A stretch of 64,000 bases of DNA from an uncultured Pelagibacteraceae bacterium (GCA_902525355.1 CABZGO010000003.1:20666-84665), one strand, 5' to 3'. Shown: positions 38,487 to 47,748, counted from the first letter of the stretch. The notes: generated by a model not told the origin, from the sequence alone. A program made the numbers and translations.

Positions 38487-39161
38487 ATGATTAAAAATAT
38501 ATCAAATCTTGGTGACGCAGCATTGTACTGTGACTTTGGTAGTGAAGTAAATAAACAAATAAACAGAAATGTTATAAATTATTTTAATAATTTAAGAGAT
38601 AGTAATTTTTTAGGTATTACAAATATTACGCCAAGTTATAATAAACTAGTAATTAGTTTCGATTTAAAAATTACAAGTTTTAATAAATTAAAAAAAAAAG
38701 TTGAAAATTTAGAGTTAAAAAAAAATAAAAATCAAAATTATAATCTAATTGAAATTCCAGTTTGTTGCGCAGAGGAATTTGCATTAGATATAAAACGTTT
38801 ACAAAAATTATTAAAAATAAATGAAGCAAAAATTTATGAGACATTCTTTTCAAAAAATTATTATTGTTATATGACAGGTTTTATTGCGGGAATGCCATTC
38901 CTAGGAGATATGGATAAATCTCTTTTTGCAAAGCGTTTAGAAACACCAAGAGTTAAGGTTCCAAAAAATTCCATTGGTATAACAGAGCAATTTTGTAATA
39001 TTTATACTTTTGAAAGTCCAGGTGGTTGGAATATAATTGGCAAAACACCAATTGATATTTTCAATAATAAAAAAAATGTTGAACCAAATCTAATCAATCC
39101 AGGTGATACAATATCATTTTACCCAATCTCTAAGCTAGAGTATGAAAAAAAATATGAATAA
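38487..39161 (+). CDS. pxpB: 5-oxoprolinase subunit B (KipI-like)
   Basis: 224 residues of the PxpB/KipI carboxyltransferase-like family: ISNLGDAALYCDFGSE start, IEIPVCCAEEFALDI, then YYCYMTGFIAGMPFLGDMDKSLFAKRLETPRVKVPKNSIGI and ESPGGWNIIGKTP. Acts as one complex with PxpA and PxpC. The frame overlaps pxpC slightly. Confidence 0.92.
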   Translation: MIKNISNLGDAALYCDFGSEVNKQINRNVINYFNNLRDSNFLGITNITPSYNKLVISFDLKITSFNKLKKKVENLELKKNKNQNYNLIEIPVCCAEEFALDIKRLQKLLKINEAKIYETFFSKNYYCYMTGFIAGMPFLGDMDKSLFAKRLETPRVKVPKNSIGITEQFCNIYTFESPGGWNIIGKTPIDIFNNKKNVEPNLINPGDTISFYPISKLEYEKKYE

Positions 39162-40101
39162 AAATTATTTTGAGGTATTGCGACCGGGTATTAATTCTAC
39201 ATTTCAAGATAATGGTAGAAATAATTTTTATCACATAGGCATCCCTTTTAGTGGAGCAATGGATAATAGAAATTTTTTATTAGCAAATACCATTTCAAAC
39301 AATGGAATAAATAATCCAGTCCTAGAATTTGCATATCAAGGTCCAAAATTGAAATACATAGGAGAAAAAATCTCCATTAATGTTACTGGAGATGTTAATT
39401 TTAAAATTATAAGAAAAAATAAAAATTTAGAATTTAGTTGTTACGAAAATATTGTTTTAGAAAATAATGATTGCTTGGATATACTGTCTACCAATCGATC
39501 AGTATATGGTTATTTATCTATTGGAGGTACATTTGAGGTAGACTATTATTTAAATAGTTGTTCTACAAATACTAAGGCTAAAATTGGAGCAAATAAGGGG
39601 GAAAAACTAGAGAAAGGACAAATAATTAAATTAAAAAATATAAAAAAAATCCTGTCAAAAAATAAAATAGAATACCTAAACTCTAAAATTGAAAATATTA
39701 GAATAATAAAAGGACCTCATTTTGATTATTTTTCAAAGGACGCAATAAATTTATTTTTTGGTAGTGAATTTAATGTAACGAAATTAAGTGACCGTATGGG
39801 AATGAGACTTAAAGGACCTAAGATTAGTAATATAAAAAATACAAATATAAAGTCGGAAGGGTTAGTGAAGGGTGTTATCCAAATAACTGCAGATGGGGAT
39901 CCAATAATTATGCTATCAGATCATGGAACCATAGGGGGTTACCCTAAGATTGGAGTTGTAATAAGTGCTGATTATGACAAACTAGTACAAATACCTCCAG
40001 GATCAAAAATTAAATTTAAAGAAATTAATTTAAAAGATGCAGAAACAATTTTTAAGTTGTATGTGATGGAAACTCAAAATTTGATTTCCAATATTAAATG
40101 A
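39154..40101 (+). CDS. pxpC: 5-oxoprolinase subunit C (KipA/biotin-dependent carboxyltransferase-like)
   Basis: About 315 residues: FEVLRPGINSTFQDNGR, GIPFSGAMDNRNFLLANTI, LEFAYQGPKL, then SDRMGMRLKGPKI, VKGVIQITADGDPIIMLSDHGTIGGYPKIGVVISADYDKLVQ. All match KipA/PxpC. Either the ATG at 39142 or that at 39154 is possible; both overlap the end of pxpB. Its stop overlaps the start of the EamA transporter (ATGA). Confidence 0.92.
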   Translation: MNKNYFEVLRPGINSTFQDNGRNNFYHIGIPFSGAMDNRNFLLANTISNNGINNPVLEFAYQGPKLKYIGEKISINVTGDVNFKIIRKNKNLEFSCYENIVLENNDCLDILSTNRSVYGYLSIGGTFEVDYYLNSCSTNTKAKIGANKGEKLEKGQIIKLKNIKKILSKNKIEYLNSKIENIRIIKGPHFDYFSKDAINLFFGSEFNVTKLSDRMGMRLKGPKISNIKNTNIKSEGLVKGVIQITADGDPIIMLSDHGTIGGYPKIGVVISADYDKLVQIPPGSKIKFKEINLKDAETIFKLYVMETQNLISNIK

Positions 40102-40976
40102 ATTTCATTTCAAAGATACCAGGTCCATTATTAATCTTTTTTGGCGCATTTTGTCTTAGTTTTGGTGGGTTGATTGTTAAATCATTTGAAGGATCAACTT
40201 TGTGGCAAATCTTATTTTGGAGACAGGTTTTTTTTATAATCGTTGTAACTATTTTTTTAATTGCAACTTACAAAAGAGAGGTATTTAAAAAAATTTATGT
40301 ATCGGGAATTCCTGGCTTAATCGGTGGAATTATATTGGGTATTGGATTTAGCAGTTATGTTTTTGCTATGTACAATACTACTGTTGCAAATACAAATTTC
40401 ATAATACAAACACAAACAATTTTCTTAGCGATATTTGGATATTTTTTTTTAAAAGAAAAAATTTCAAAAATTACTCTAGCTTCCATTATTTTAGCAATTT
40501 CTGGATTAATTTTAATGCTAGGAAATACTCTATCAAGTGGACAAATGTCTGGAAATATTGTTGCCTTTGTTATGCCAATTACCTTTGCAACTCTAATTTT
40601 AATTGTAAGAAAATATCCTCGTGTGGATATGGTTCCCCTACAATTAGTTGCAGGAATAGTTGCAATGATAATAGGTTTTTTAGCTTCAACAAAAATTTCT
40701 ATATCTTTAAATGATATGTTTTTGGCATTTTTGTCTGGGACATTTCAAATAGGGCTAGGCTTTATTTTAATAACAATTGGAGCAAGAAAAACTCTATCAG
40801 CTATGGTTGGCATTATAATGCTTACAGAGGCAATACTTGGTCCTCTTTGGGCTTGGCTATTTGTAAATGAAAACCCTTCATTCTACGTATTAATAGGAGG
40901 AAGTATTATAATTCTTGCAGTTTTTCTACAATTTGTCTCATCCTTTACTAGAGAAAATAATTATAATCCTCAATAA
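40098..40976 (+). CDS. EamA/DMT superfamily transporter
   Basis: 292 residues with ten membrane helices in two EamA repeats (LIFFGAFCLSFGGLIVKSFEGSTLWQILFWRQ; SGNIVAFVMPITFATLILIVRKYPRVDMVPLQLVAG; MLTEAILGPLWAWLFVNENPS). Such proteins usually export amino acids or metabolites. Coupled by ATGA overlap to pxpC and by a one-base overlap to the FAD oxidoreductase, so it bridges the 5-oxoprolinase genes and the lipid genes. Substrate unknown. Confidence 0.88.
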   Translation: MNFISKIPGPLLIFFGAFCLSFGGLIVKSFEGSTLWQILFWRQVFFIIVVTIFLIATYKREVFKKIYVSGIPGLIGGIILGIGFSSYVFAMYNTTVANTNFIIQTQTIFLAIFGYFFLKEKISKITLASIILAISGLILMLGNTLSSGQMSGNIVAFVMPITFATLILIVRKYPRVDMVPLQLVAGIVAMIIGFLASTKISISLNDMFLAFLSGTFQIGLGFILITIGARKTLSAMVGIIMLTEAILGPLWAWLFVNENPSFYVLIGGSIIILAVFLQFVSSFTRENNYNPQ

Positions 40977-42214
40977 TGAAATTAGCTATTATTGGCTCTG
41001 GTATATCAGGTCTAAGTGCAGCGTATAGTTTATCTAAAAAATATAAAGTAGATCTATTTGAGAAAGAGGACCATTTTGGAGGTCATTCTCATACTATTGA
41101 TGTTGATATTGGAGATAATATAGTCCCTGTTGATATAGGCTTTATTGTATTTAATAAAAAAACTTATCCAAATTTAATAAATTTTTTTCAAGAAAATGAT
41201 ATTGCTATCGAAAAAAGCAACATGTCATTCTCAGTATCTGTTAGAGATTCAAATATAGAATATTGTGGAAAAGGTCTTTCCGGAATTTTTAGCAATAAAT
41301 CAAACTTGTTAAATATAAAATTTTTGAAGATGTTTTTTACTATAATCAGTTTTTATAAACAAAGTGAAAACCAAGATCCAATTAACAAAAATATTACTTT
41401 AGGCAGCTATTTAGACAATTTAAAATTGTCAGAGTATTTTATCAAATTCCATATTATACCTATGGTATCAGCTATATGGTCAATGCCCCCTTATGAGGCA
41501 AAACAAATGCCATTAAAATTTTTTTTTAAATTTTTTCAAAATCATGGATTATTCAAATTAAAAGATCGACCGCAATGGTTCACAGTTTCCAAAAGAAGTA
41601 GAACATATGTAAATAAAATTCTAAGTAAAATCAGCGGAGAATATTATAAAAATTACAATATTAATAAAATTAAAAGAATTGGATCAGGAGTTCAGGTTTA
41701 TTATGGAGATAAAAATGAATATTTTACTTACGATAAAGTCGTATTGGCCACTCATGCTAATCAAGCTCTCTCTTTAATTGAAAATCCTGAAGAAATAGAA
41801 AATAAGATCTTAAGTAATTTTAAATATAAAACAAATGAGGCTATAGTCCATGAGGATATAAGTTATATGCCAAATAATAAAAGTGCTTGGTGTTCATGGA
41901 ATTCCTCTATCGAGTCCGAGAATAGTGAAAAAAATTCAATTACCTATTGGTTAAACCTATTACAAAATTTGAATATAAATAAAAATATTTTTTTAACATT
42001 AAATCCTTATTTAGAGATACCTGAAGATAAAATAATACGAAAAGTAATATTTACTCACCCTTACTTTGATCAAAATGCAATCAATAGCCAGAAAGATCTT
42101 CACCTGATTCAAAATAAAAATAATATTTTATTTTGTGGAAGCTATTTTGGATATGGATTTCATGAAGATGGTATAAAATCATCAATAGATATGATTAAGT
42201 ATATAAATGCTTAA
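40976..42214 (+). CDS. FAD-dependent amine-oxidase-like oxidoreductase
   Basis: 412 residues: N-terminal FAD motif MKLAIIGSGISGLSAAYSLSKKYKVDLFEKEDHFGGHSHT, GFIVFNKKTYPNLI, PMVSAIWSMPPYEAKQMPLKFF and a C-terminal FCGSYFGYGFHEDGIKSSI closing the FAD site. It heads the conserved set oxidoreductase - DUF1365 - Cfa-like - DUF3833, which in Rhodobacter belongs to the singlet-oxygen sigma/ChrR regulon and contributes to furan fatty acid formation. An acyl-chain desaturase or oxidase role is inference. Overlaps DUF1365 by eight bases. Confidence 0.85.
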   Translation: MKLAIIGSGISGLSAAYSLSKKYKVDLFEKEDHFGGHSHTIDVDIGDNIVPVDIGFIVFNKKTYPNLINFFQENDIAIEKSNMSFSVSVRDSNIEYCGKGLSGIFSNKSNLLNIKFLKMFFTIISFYKQSENQDPINKNITLGSYLDNLKLSEYFIKFHIIPMVSAIWSMPPYEAKQMPLKFFFKFFQNHGLFKLKDRPQWFTVSKRSRTYVNKILSKISGEYYKNYNINKIKRIGSGVQVYYGDKNEYFTYDKVVLATHANQALSLIENPEEIENKILSNFKYKTNEAIVHEDISYMPNNKSAWCSWNSSIESENSEKNSITYWLNLLQNLNINKNIFLTLNPYLEIPEDKIIRKVIFTHPYFDQNAINSQKDLHLIQNKNNILFCGSYFGYGFHEDGIKSSIDMIKYINA

Positions 42215-42983
42215 AAACTCTAAAATATATGTAGGAAAAGTAATACACAGACGATTTAAACCTAAAAATCATTATTTTAAATATAGGGTTTTTTCATTAT
42301 TGATAGACTTAGATGATTTAAATGAAATAGATAATAAAATTAAATTATTTTCCTATAATAAATTCAATATCATTAGTTTTTTTGACAAAGACCATGGGGA
42401 TAGAGATGGCACATCTTTAAAAAACTGGGTAAAAAAAAAACTAGAAAATATTGGTATCGATAATAAAGAGGTTAAAATCAAATTATTCTGTTATCCAAGA
42501 ATATTAGGTTACGTATTTAATCCTCTAAGTGTTTTCTTTATATATGATAAATACGATAAGATAATCTCCTTATTTTATGAGGTTAAAAATACATTTGGTG
42601 AACAACACACATACATTTTCAAAGTTGAAGATAATGAAACTTTAAGAAATAGTTGTGTAAAAAAATTTCATGTATCGCCCTTCATAGATATGGATTGTAA
42701 TTACAAATTTAGAGTAAATAAGCCTACAGACAAGATATCAGTTATAATTGACCAATCTGATAATGATGGTAAACTTTTATTCGCATCCCAAGACGGTACC
42801 GCAAAAGAATTTAGTAATAAAAATCTATTCGTTTCCTATATTTTTCACCCCTTGATGACATTTAAAGTTATTGTCGCAATCCACTATGAGGCATTTAAAC
42901 TGTGGTTAAAAGGAATAAAGTTTATTACAAAAAAAATAAACATTAAAAACAATAGTTCGGTAGAAAAAAGTGAATTTGAATAA
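42207..42983 (+). CDS. DUF1365 family protein
   Basis: 258 residues with DUF1365 features: IYVGKVIHRRFKPKNHYFKYRVFSLLIDLDDL, FDKDHGDRDG, FCYPRILGYVFNPLSVFFIYD, VKNTFGEQHTYIF and FHVSPFIDMDCNYKFRV. Function is unsettled; it nearly always travels with the FAD oxidoreductase and the Cfa-like methyltransferase, as here, and is thought to assist lipid modification. Overlaps both neighbours (8 and 14 bases). Confidence 0.92.
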   Translation: MLKNSKIYVGKVIHRRFKPKNHYFKYRVFSLLIDLDDLNEIDNKIKLFSYNKFNIISFFDKDHGDRDGTSLKNWVKKKLENIGIDNKEVKIKLFCYPRILGYVFNPLSVFFIYDKYDKIISLFYEVKNTFGEQHTYIFKVEDNETLRNSCVKKFHVSPFIDMDCNYKFRVNKPTDKISVIIDQSDNDGKLLFASQDGTAKEFSNKNLFVSYIFHPLMTFKVIVAIHYEAFKLWLKGIKFITKKINIKNNSSVEKSEFE

Positions 42984-44142
42984 ATTATCAGATAAAATTG
43001 TCTTTAACTCACTTAAATTTATTAAACATGGAAATTTAAAAATAACAAACCATGATGGAAAAGAATATAACTTCGGAAATAGTAATGAAAGGTTAATTGC
43101 TGATCTAAAAATAAATAAACCAGGGCTAACTTTTAAAATTATCAAAAATGGAAGTATAGGTCTGGCAGAAGCATATATGGATAATTATTTTGAGACAAAT
43201 AATTTAACTAATCTTATAGAGCTAGCAGCAAAAAATATAAAAATAGTTCATAAATTTTCTGGCTCTTTCGATCTTTCAATATTAAATAAAATCAAAGGTT
43301 TGTTTATTAAAAATAATAAATCTAGAAGTAAAGAAAACATTAGAAAGCATTACGATTTAGGGAATGAATTTTTCTCATTATGGCTTGATAAAACTCTAAC
43401 CTATTCAAGTGCAATTTTTGACGATAGTAATGATTTGGAAAAAGCTCAATTAAATAAATATAAAAAACTTTCAAATCTTGTTAAACCTAAATCAGGCGAT
43501 AAGATGCTTGAGATTGGTTGTGGTTGGGGAGGATTTGCAGAATATATTGGAAAAAATTATGACGTAAATTTAGATTGTATAACAATCTCCCAAAAACAAT
43601 ACGAATATTCAAAAGAAAGAATTCACAAAGAAGGTTTGAATGAAAAAATAAATATACAAATGTTAGATTTTAGAGATGTAAAAAATAATTACAATTCAAT
43701 AGCTTCTATAGAAATGATAGAAGCCGTAGGACAGAGTTATTTAAAAAAATATTTTAATACTATTAAAGAGAACTTAGTCGAAGGCGGAACAGCAGCCATA
43801 CAATCAATTACTATAGATGACTCCATCTATGATAGATATAAAAGTAAAACTGATTTTATTCAAAAATATATTTTTCCTGGTGGTTTTTTACCTAGTAAAA
43901 ATGAGTTAGTAAATCTAGCAAACCAAACTGGACTTAAGTTTGAGAATTGCAATTCTTATGGTGATCATTACTCAAATACATTAAATATTTGGAGAGAAGA
44001 GTTCTTAGAAAAATGGGAACAAATTTCATCTCAAGGCTTCGATAATACTTTTAAAAGAATGTGGAATTTTTACTTATCTTATTGTGAAGCAGGTTTTAAA
44101 TCTAAAAATATAGACTTAATCCAATTTGCTCTTCAAAAATAA
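42970..44142 (+). CDS. cfa: Cyclopropane-fatty-acyl-phospholipid synthase-like SAM methyltransferase
   Basis: 390 residues. SAM motif MLEIGCGWGGFAEYIG near residue 180, ENIRKHYDLGNEFFSLWLDKTLTYSSAIF, ITISQKQYEYSKERI, SIEMIEAVGQSYL and IFPGGFLPSKNEL define the CFAS family, acting on phospholipid acyl chains in the membrane. Members of this gene set in Rhodobacter include a methyltransferase of the furan fatty acid pathway, so methylation rather than cyclopropanation is possible. Starts at GTG, inside the DUF1365 gene. Confidence 0.9.
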   Translation: MNLNKLSDKIVFNSLKFIKHGNLKITNHDGKEYNFGNSNERLIADLKINKPGLTFKIIKNGSIGLAEAYMDNYFETNNLTNLIELAAKNIKIVHKFSGSFDLSILNKIKGLFIKNNKSRSKENIRKHYDLGNEFFSLWLDKTLTYSSAIFDDSNDLEKAQLNKYKKLSNLVKPKSGDKMLEIGCGWGGFAEYIGKNYDVNLDCITISQKQYEYSKERIHKEGLNEKINIQMLDFRDVKNNYNSIASIEMIEAVGQSYLKKYFNTIKENLVEGGTAAIQSITIDDSIYDRYKSKTDFIQKYIFPGGFLPSKNELVNLANQTGLKFENCNSYGDHYSNTLNIWREEFLEKWEQISSQGFDNTFKRMWNFYLSYCEAGFKSKNIDLIQFALQK

Positions 44143-44150
44143 ATAATACG

Positions 44151-44687
44151 ATGAAAATTAAATATTTCTTATTGATAATAATTACAGTATTGATTACAAG
44201 TTGTTCATCAAACCAAGCAATGAAACCAGAAGATTTCAAAAACCAAAAACCTAGATTGATAATAGAAGAGTATTTATCTGGAAATGTAAAAGCATGGGGG
44301 ATTTTACAAAATAGATCAGGTAAAGTGACAAGACAATTTTCTGCAGACCTGGATGGAAAGTGGGACGGAAAACAATTGATACTTGATGAAAAGTTTGTTT
44401 GGAATGATGGAGAAATTCAAAATAGACAATGGACAATCAATAAAATCGATGAACATAACTATGAAGGGACTGCTGGAGATGTAGTTGGAACTGCAAAAGG
44501 TTTCTCTTATGGTCCTGCATTTAAATTTGAATATGTTCTGTTAGTTCCGGTTAAGGGAAGAGAAATGAAAATAACTTTTGATGATTGGATTTTCATGCAA
44601 GATGAGAGAGTAGCAATTAATAGAGCAAAAATGACAAAGTTTGGTATTAAAGTTGCAGAATTAACTGTAATGTTTGTTAAAGATTAA
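44151..44687 (+). CDS. DUF3833 lipoprotein
   Basis: 178 residues with a lipobox LITSC (Cys19), so an envelope lipoprotein. The body matches DUF3833: FKNQKPRLIIEEYLSGNVKAWGILQNRSGKVTRQF, WTINKIDEHNYEGTAGDVVGTAKGFSYGPAFKFEY and MTKFGIKVAELTVMF. It completes the conserved oxidoreductase-DUF1365-Cfa-DUF3833 set. Beta-barrel-like lipocalin fold is plausible, perhaps holding a modified lipid. Confidence 0.88.
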   Translation: MKIKYFLLIIITVLITSCSSNQAMKPEDFKNQKPRLIIEEYLSGNVKAWGILQNRSGKVTRQFSADLDGKWDGKQLILDEKFVWNDGEIQNRQWTINKIDEHNYEGTAGDVVGTAKGFSYGPAFKFEYVLLVPVKGREMKITFDDWIFMQDERVAINRAKMTKFGIKVAELTVMFVKD

Positions 44688-44689
44688 AC

Positions 44690-45445
44690 TTATTTTTTTT
44701 GAAGCTTCGTCATTTTTCTTATCAAATATAAGTAAATCCCATTTGGCAAAATTTTAAAAAATTTTAATATTAAAAATAAACTTCTAGGAAAAGCTATTTC
44801 AAATGAATTTTTATTTATTAAACCATCATAAATCTGTTCAGCTGCATATTGTGTAGTTTTTAAAAATGGCATTTTAAAAGTGTTTTTATCTGTTAATCTT
44901 GTTTTAATAAACCCAGGACTGACCAGACAAATACGAACATCGTATCTTTGAAAATCAAGATATAAACTTTCTGCTAAATTAATTAGAGCAGCTTTTGCGG
45001 GCCCATAGGCGGTTGAATTTGGCAATCCTCTGTATCCTGCAGTAGAAGATACAATTGATATGACACCTTGCCTTTTTTCTTTGTAATATTTTTCAACAGC
45101 TTTAATACAATTTATGGTTCCAATATAATTCACATTTGTAACATCAATTATATTCTGAAGATCAAAATCCTTCTCTTTTTCAGGCTCATATATTGCAGTA
45201 GAAAAAAAACAAATATCAACCTTATTGTATTTCTCCACAATAGTTTTAAAAACTGAATCACATGCTTCATAATCAACGATATCTAATTTCAAATAATCAA
45301 TATTTTCATTTTTATCTGAAATATCTTTTAAAACTTCTTCACGTCTTGATGATATAATTACCTGCCATCCTTTATTTGCAAACTTTAATGCAACTGCTTT
45401 TCCTATTCCACTGCTGCCCCCAGTTATCCAAATTACTTTTTTCAT
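44690..45445 (-). CDS. Short-chain dehydrogenase/reductase
   Basis: 251 residues, classical SDR: WITGGSSGIGKAVALKFANKG for NAD(P), NVNYIGTINCI, SIVSSTAGYRG catalytic Ser and the intact YGPAK (Tyr-x3-Lys). The C-terminal tail is hydrophobic (LFLILKFFKILPNGIYLYLIRK), suggesting membrane association. SDRs are regular members of the Cfa/DUF1365 gene set, so a lipid keto-intermediate is plausible. Two bases separate its stop from the convergent DUF3833 stop. Confidence 0.85.
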   Translation of the reverse strand: MKKVIWITGGSSGIGKAVALKFANKGWQVIISSRREEVLKDISDKNENIDYLKLDIVDYEACDSVFKTIVEKYNKVDICFFSTAIYEPEKEKDFDLQNIIDVTNVNYIGTINCIKAVEKYYKEKRQGVISIVSSTAGYRGLPNSTAYGPAKAALINLAESLYLDFQRYDVRICLVSPGFIKTRLTDKNTFKMPFLKTTQYAAEQIYDGLINKNSFEIAFPRSLFLILKFFKILPNGIYLYLIRKMTKLQKK

Positions 45446-45483
45446 CTATTTTTCATTGTTTTATCACATAAAATTTTATCGAC

Positions 45484-45777
45484 ATGCGACAAGAATTGAA
45501 TAGTATTAATTATATTGAGAACTATATCAACCATATGTTCAAAATTATAATCATATATGAGTTAATTTTCGTCGCGTTTTGGAATATTCTTTATTATTCT
45601 AACTCTGGAGTAGAGAACTGGTTCCAAGAAAAAATTTTGACAGCCATCTTTGTGTTTCTATCTACTATGGCTTTAGGACTAACTTTAATTTATGTGATTT
45701 ATTATAGTTTAAAAATTACGGGGCTATCAAAAATCTTAAAGTCACTTAAAGATCCTAGAAAAAGCAATACACAATAA
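45484..45777 (+). CDS. Small membrane protein of unknown function (97 aa)
   Basis: Two predicted helices (FKIIIIYELIFVAFWNILYYS and ILTAIFVFLSTMALGLTLIYVIYYSL) separated by a short loop with NSGVENWFQEK; the C-terminus is basic. No family recognised. It starts 38 bp from the divergent SDR and ends exactly one base before the convergent DUF2256 gene. Real-gene evidence is position, two clean helices and lack of any competing frame. Confidence 0.55.
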   Translation: MRQELNSINYIENYINHMFKIIIIYELIFVAFWNILYYSNSGVENWFQEKILTAIFVFLSTMALGLTLIYVIYYSLKITGLSKILKSLKDPRKSNTQ

Positions 45778-45906
45778 TTAATTACTAGAGGCGCATCTCT
45801 TAGAGCAATACTTAACTTTTTCCCAATTAAGTTTCCATTTTTTTCTCCAAGAAAAAGGCTTGTTACAAACTTTGCATACCTTAGTTGGTAGGTTTTGTTT
45901 TTTCAT
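45778..45906 (-). CDS. DUF2256 zinc-finger microprotein (42 aa), not in the ORF track
   Basis: The frame encodes [18 protein letters not shown] and continues with a tryptophan/lysine-rich stretch to YCSKRC. C-x2-C...C-x3-C and the FSWRKKW motif are diagnostic of DUF2256, a tiny zinc-ribbon family that usually travels with cryptochrome/photolyase-related genes. Here it overlaps the DCC gene by 26 bases, which in turn overlaps the photolyase gene, so the three form one operon. Confidence 0.88.
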   Translation of the reverse strand: MKKQNLPTKVCKVCNKPFSWRKKWKLNWEKVKYCSKRCASSN

Positions 45907-46252
45907 TTAATTGTTTTCTGTTTTTTAAAAATAAGAAAAACGCAGCAATTTCGTATATATAATGAAAAATAATAAATAAGGGTTTTATTGAAAAAATTTT
46001 AGATAGGATTTTATATTTTGGTATTTTTGACCAAATTATAATAAATGCTTTAGCACCTCCAATAACTTCACCATCATTTATTACATGCAACCTTCTAAGC
46101 AACTCTTTTTGCGACTTAGATGTTATTTTTATAGCCTCATCATTATTTGTAATATCTATCCACTCCAAATCACTATTTGCAATTTTTTTATAATGATTTA
46201 TTTCCATTCTACAAATATTGCAAGAATCGTTAAAATAAACTTTAATTCCCAT
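45881..46252 (-). CDS. DCC family (DUF393) thiol-disulfide-like protein
   Basis: 123 residues. [16 protein letters not shown] carries the DxxCxxC motif (Cys11 and Cys14) that names the DCC family, a thioredoxin-like fold. [10 protein letters not shown] and a hydrophobic C-terminal helix ([20 protein letters not shown]) suggest membrane attachment. Family function is poorly known. It lies between the photolyase and DUF2256 genes with overlaps on both sides. Confidence 0.85.
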   Translation of the reverse strand: MGIKVYFNDSCNICRMEINHYKKIANSDLEWIDITNNDEAIKITSKSQKELLRRLHVINDGEVIGGAKAFIIIWSKIPKYKILSKIFSIKPLFIIFHYIYEIAAFFLFLKNRKQLNEKTKPTN

Positions 46253-47738
46253 AAGTATTATCTTTAATGAATTTATTTGCTTCTGATAATATTAATTTTT
46301 TTCTATCTTCTTTCATTTTATCAAAAATTCTTACCATCATAGACAACCTTGGATTTTTCAAAAAAAATTTTCTATTTCTATCTATGAAACGCCAATAAAG
46401 ACCATCCATAACATTACACCAGTTGCCCCTTTTAAAATCCATCATTTTCATAAAATAACTTGATCCACAGATATAAGGCTTAGTTGCGAAAATTCCACCA
46501 TCACTAAACAAACCCATTCCATAAACATTTGGAACCATAACCCAATCAGATGAGTCCACAAACATTTCCATGAACCATTTATAAACTGATTTTGGTTCAA
46601 CTTCGCATAAATTCATAATATTTGACAATATCATTAATCTTTCAATGTGGTGCGACCAACCAAATTTGTCAGCATTTTTAATTGCATGATCTAAAGGATC
46701 CAAACCAGTGCTGCCATCATAGAATGTATCTTTCATTTTTCTATTATGTTTAAAGAAATTTCCACTTTCCATTTCTTTACTATAATTTTGATATATTCCT
46801 CTCATAAACTCTCTCCAACCAATTATTTGTCTTATATAACCTTCTAAAGAATTTAGTCTCACACTCTTACTATGGTGATAAGTCATTATTTTTTGAATGA
46901 TAATGTCTGGAGTTATTAAACCTAGATTTAAATACGGACTAAGAGCACTGTGAAATAAAATATTATTCTTTTGATCAACAGCATCTTCGTAATCACCAAA
47001 TAGGTTTAACTTATCTTTAATAAAAAAATCTAATAATTTTGAAATATCTTTATATTCAGTTGCAAACCAAAATTTTTTGGTATCACCTGGATGTTTACAA
47101 AATAATTTTTCAATAATTGGTTTTAAACTTTTTGTATGTTTAGTTTCTTTAATTTCTGGAAATTTTGGTATTAAGATATTTTTTGGCAGTTTTTTTCTAT
47201 TATCTTCATCAAAACTCCATTTTCCTCCCTCTGGTGTACCATCTTTGTTTAACAAAATATTTAATCTTTCTCGCTTTTCTTTATAAAACTTTGCCATAAA
47301 GGGTTTTTTTGTTTTTGATAAATATTTTTTAAAATCTTCACGACTATCTAAAAACATTGGTGATCGAATTATATTCCACTGAATATTTTGTTTTTTTAAA
47401 AAATTATTTATTTTTGTTTCAAAAAATTTATCCTCTATTTCAAAACTAGTTACTTCTTTTATCTTATTAATCTTTAACAATTTTTCTAATTTCTTCGTAT
47501 AGTCCTTTTTAAAATCAGTAGAATCAATTTTTGAGTAATTAAGCTTAAATTTATTTTCCTTCAATTTATCCGCATAAGATCTCATTGAAGATAAAAATAG
47601 TAGAATTTTTAATTTATGATGTCTTTCATATGTACATAATTGGTAGTCTTCTGACATAAAAAATAGGTGGTCTTTTTTGAAGCGGTCGAGGTTTTTTAAT
47701 GGAAATAACTGATTTCCAAGTATAAAAAATAATTTCAT
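46242..47738 (-). CDS. Cryptochrome/photolyase-related protein (PhrB-like, Fe-S bacterial type)
   Basis: 498 residues. FILGNQLFPLKNL, EDYQLCTYERHHKLKILLFLSSMRSYADKL, GGKWSFDEDNRKKLP, LNSLEGYIRQIIGWREFMRG, WSHHIERLMILSN and WFMEMFVDSSDWVMVPNVYGMGLFSDGG match the prokaryotic (6-4) photolyase/FeS-BCP family. Cys residues in NLCEVE, YICGSSYF and GNWCNV lie where that family binds a 4Fe-4S cluster; I count three clear candidates and cannot place the fourth. Light-driven repair of (6-4) photoproducts with FAD is expected. Its ATG is only 10 bp from the divergent SDR. Confidence 0.93.
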   Translation of the reverse strand: MKLFFILGNQLFPLKNLDRFKKDHLFFMSEDYQLCTYERHHKLKILLFLSSMRSYADKLKENKFKLNYSKIDSTDFKKDYTKKLEKLLKINKIKEVTSFEIEDKFFETKINNFLKKQNIQWNIIRSPMFLDSREDFKKYLSKTKKPFMAKFYKEKRERLNILLNKDGTPEGGKWSFDEDNRKKLPKNILIPKFPEIKETKHTKSLKPIIEKLFCKHPGDTKKFWFATEYKDISKLLDFFIKDKLNLFGDYEDAVDQKNNILFHSALSPYLNLGLITPDIIIQKIMTYHHSKSVRLNSLEGYIRQIIGWREFMRGIYQNYSKEMESGNFFKHNRKMKDTFYDGSTGLDPLDHAIKNADKFGWSHHIERLMILSNIMNLCEVEPKSVYKWFMEMFVDSSDWVMVPNVYGMGLFSDGGIFATKPYICGSSYFMKMMDFKRGNWCNVMDGLYWRFIDRNRKFFLKNPRLSMMVRIFDKMKEDRKKLILSEANKFIKDNTYGN

Positions 47739-47748
47739 TAATTATTAT

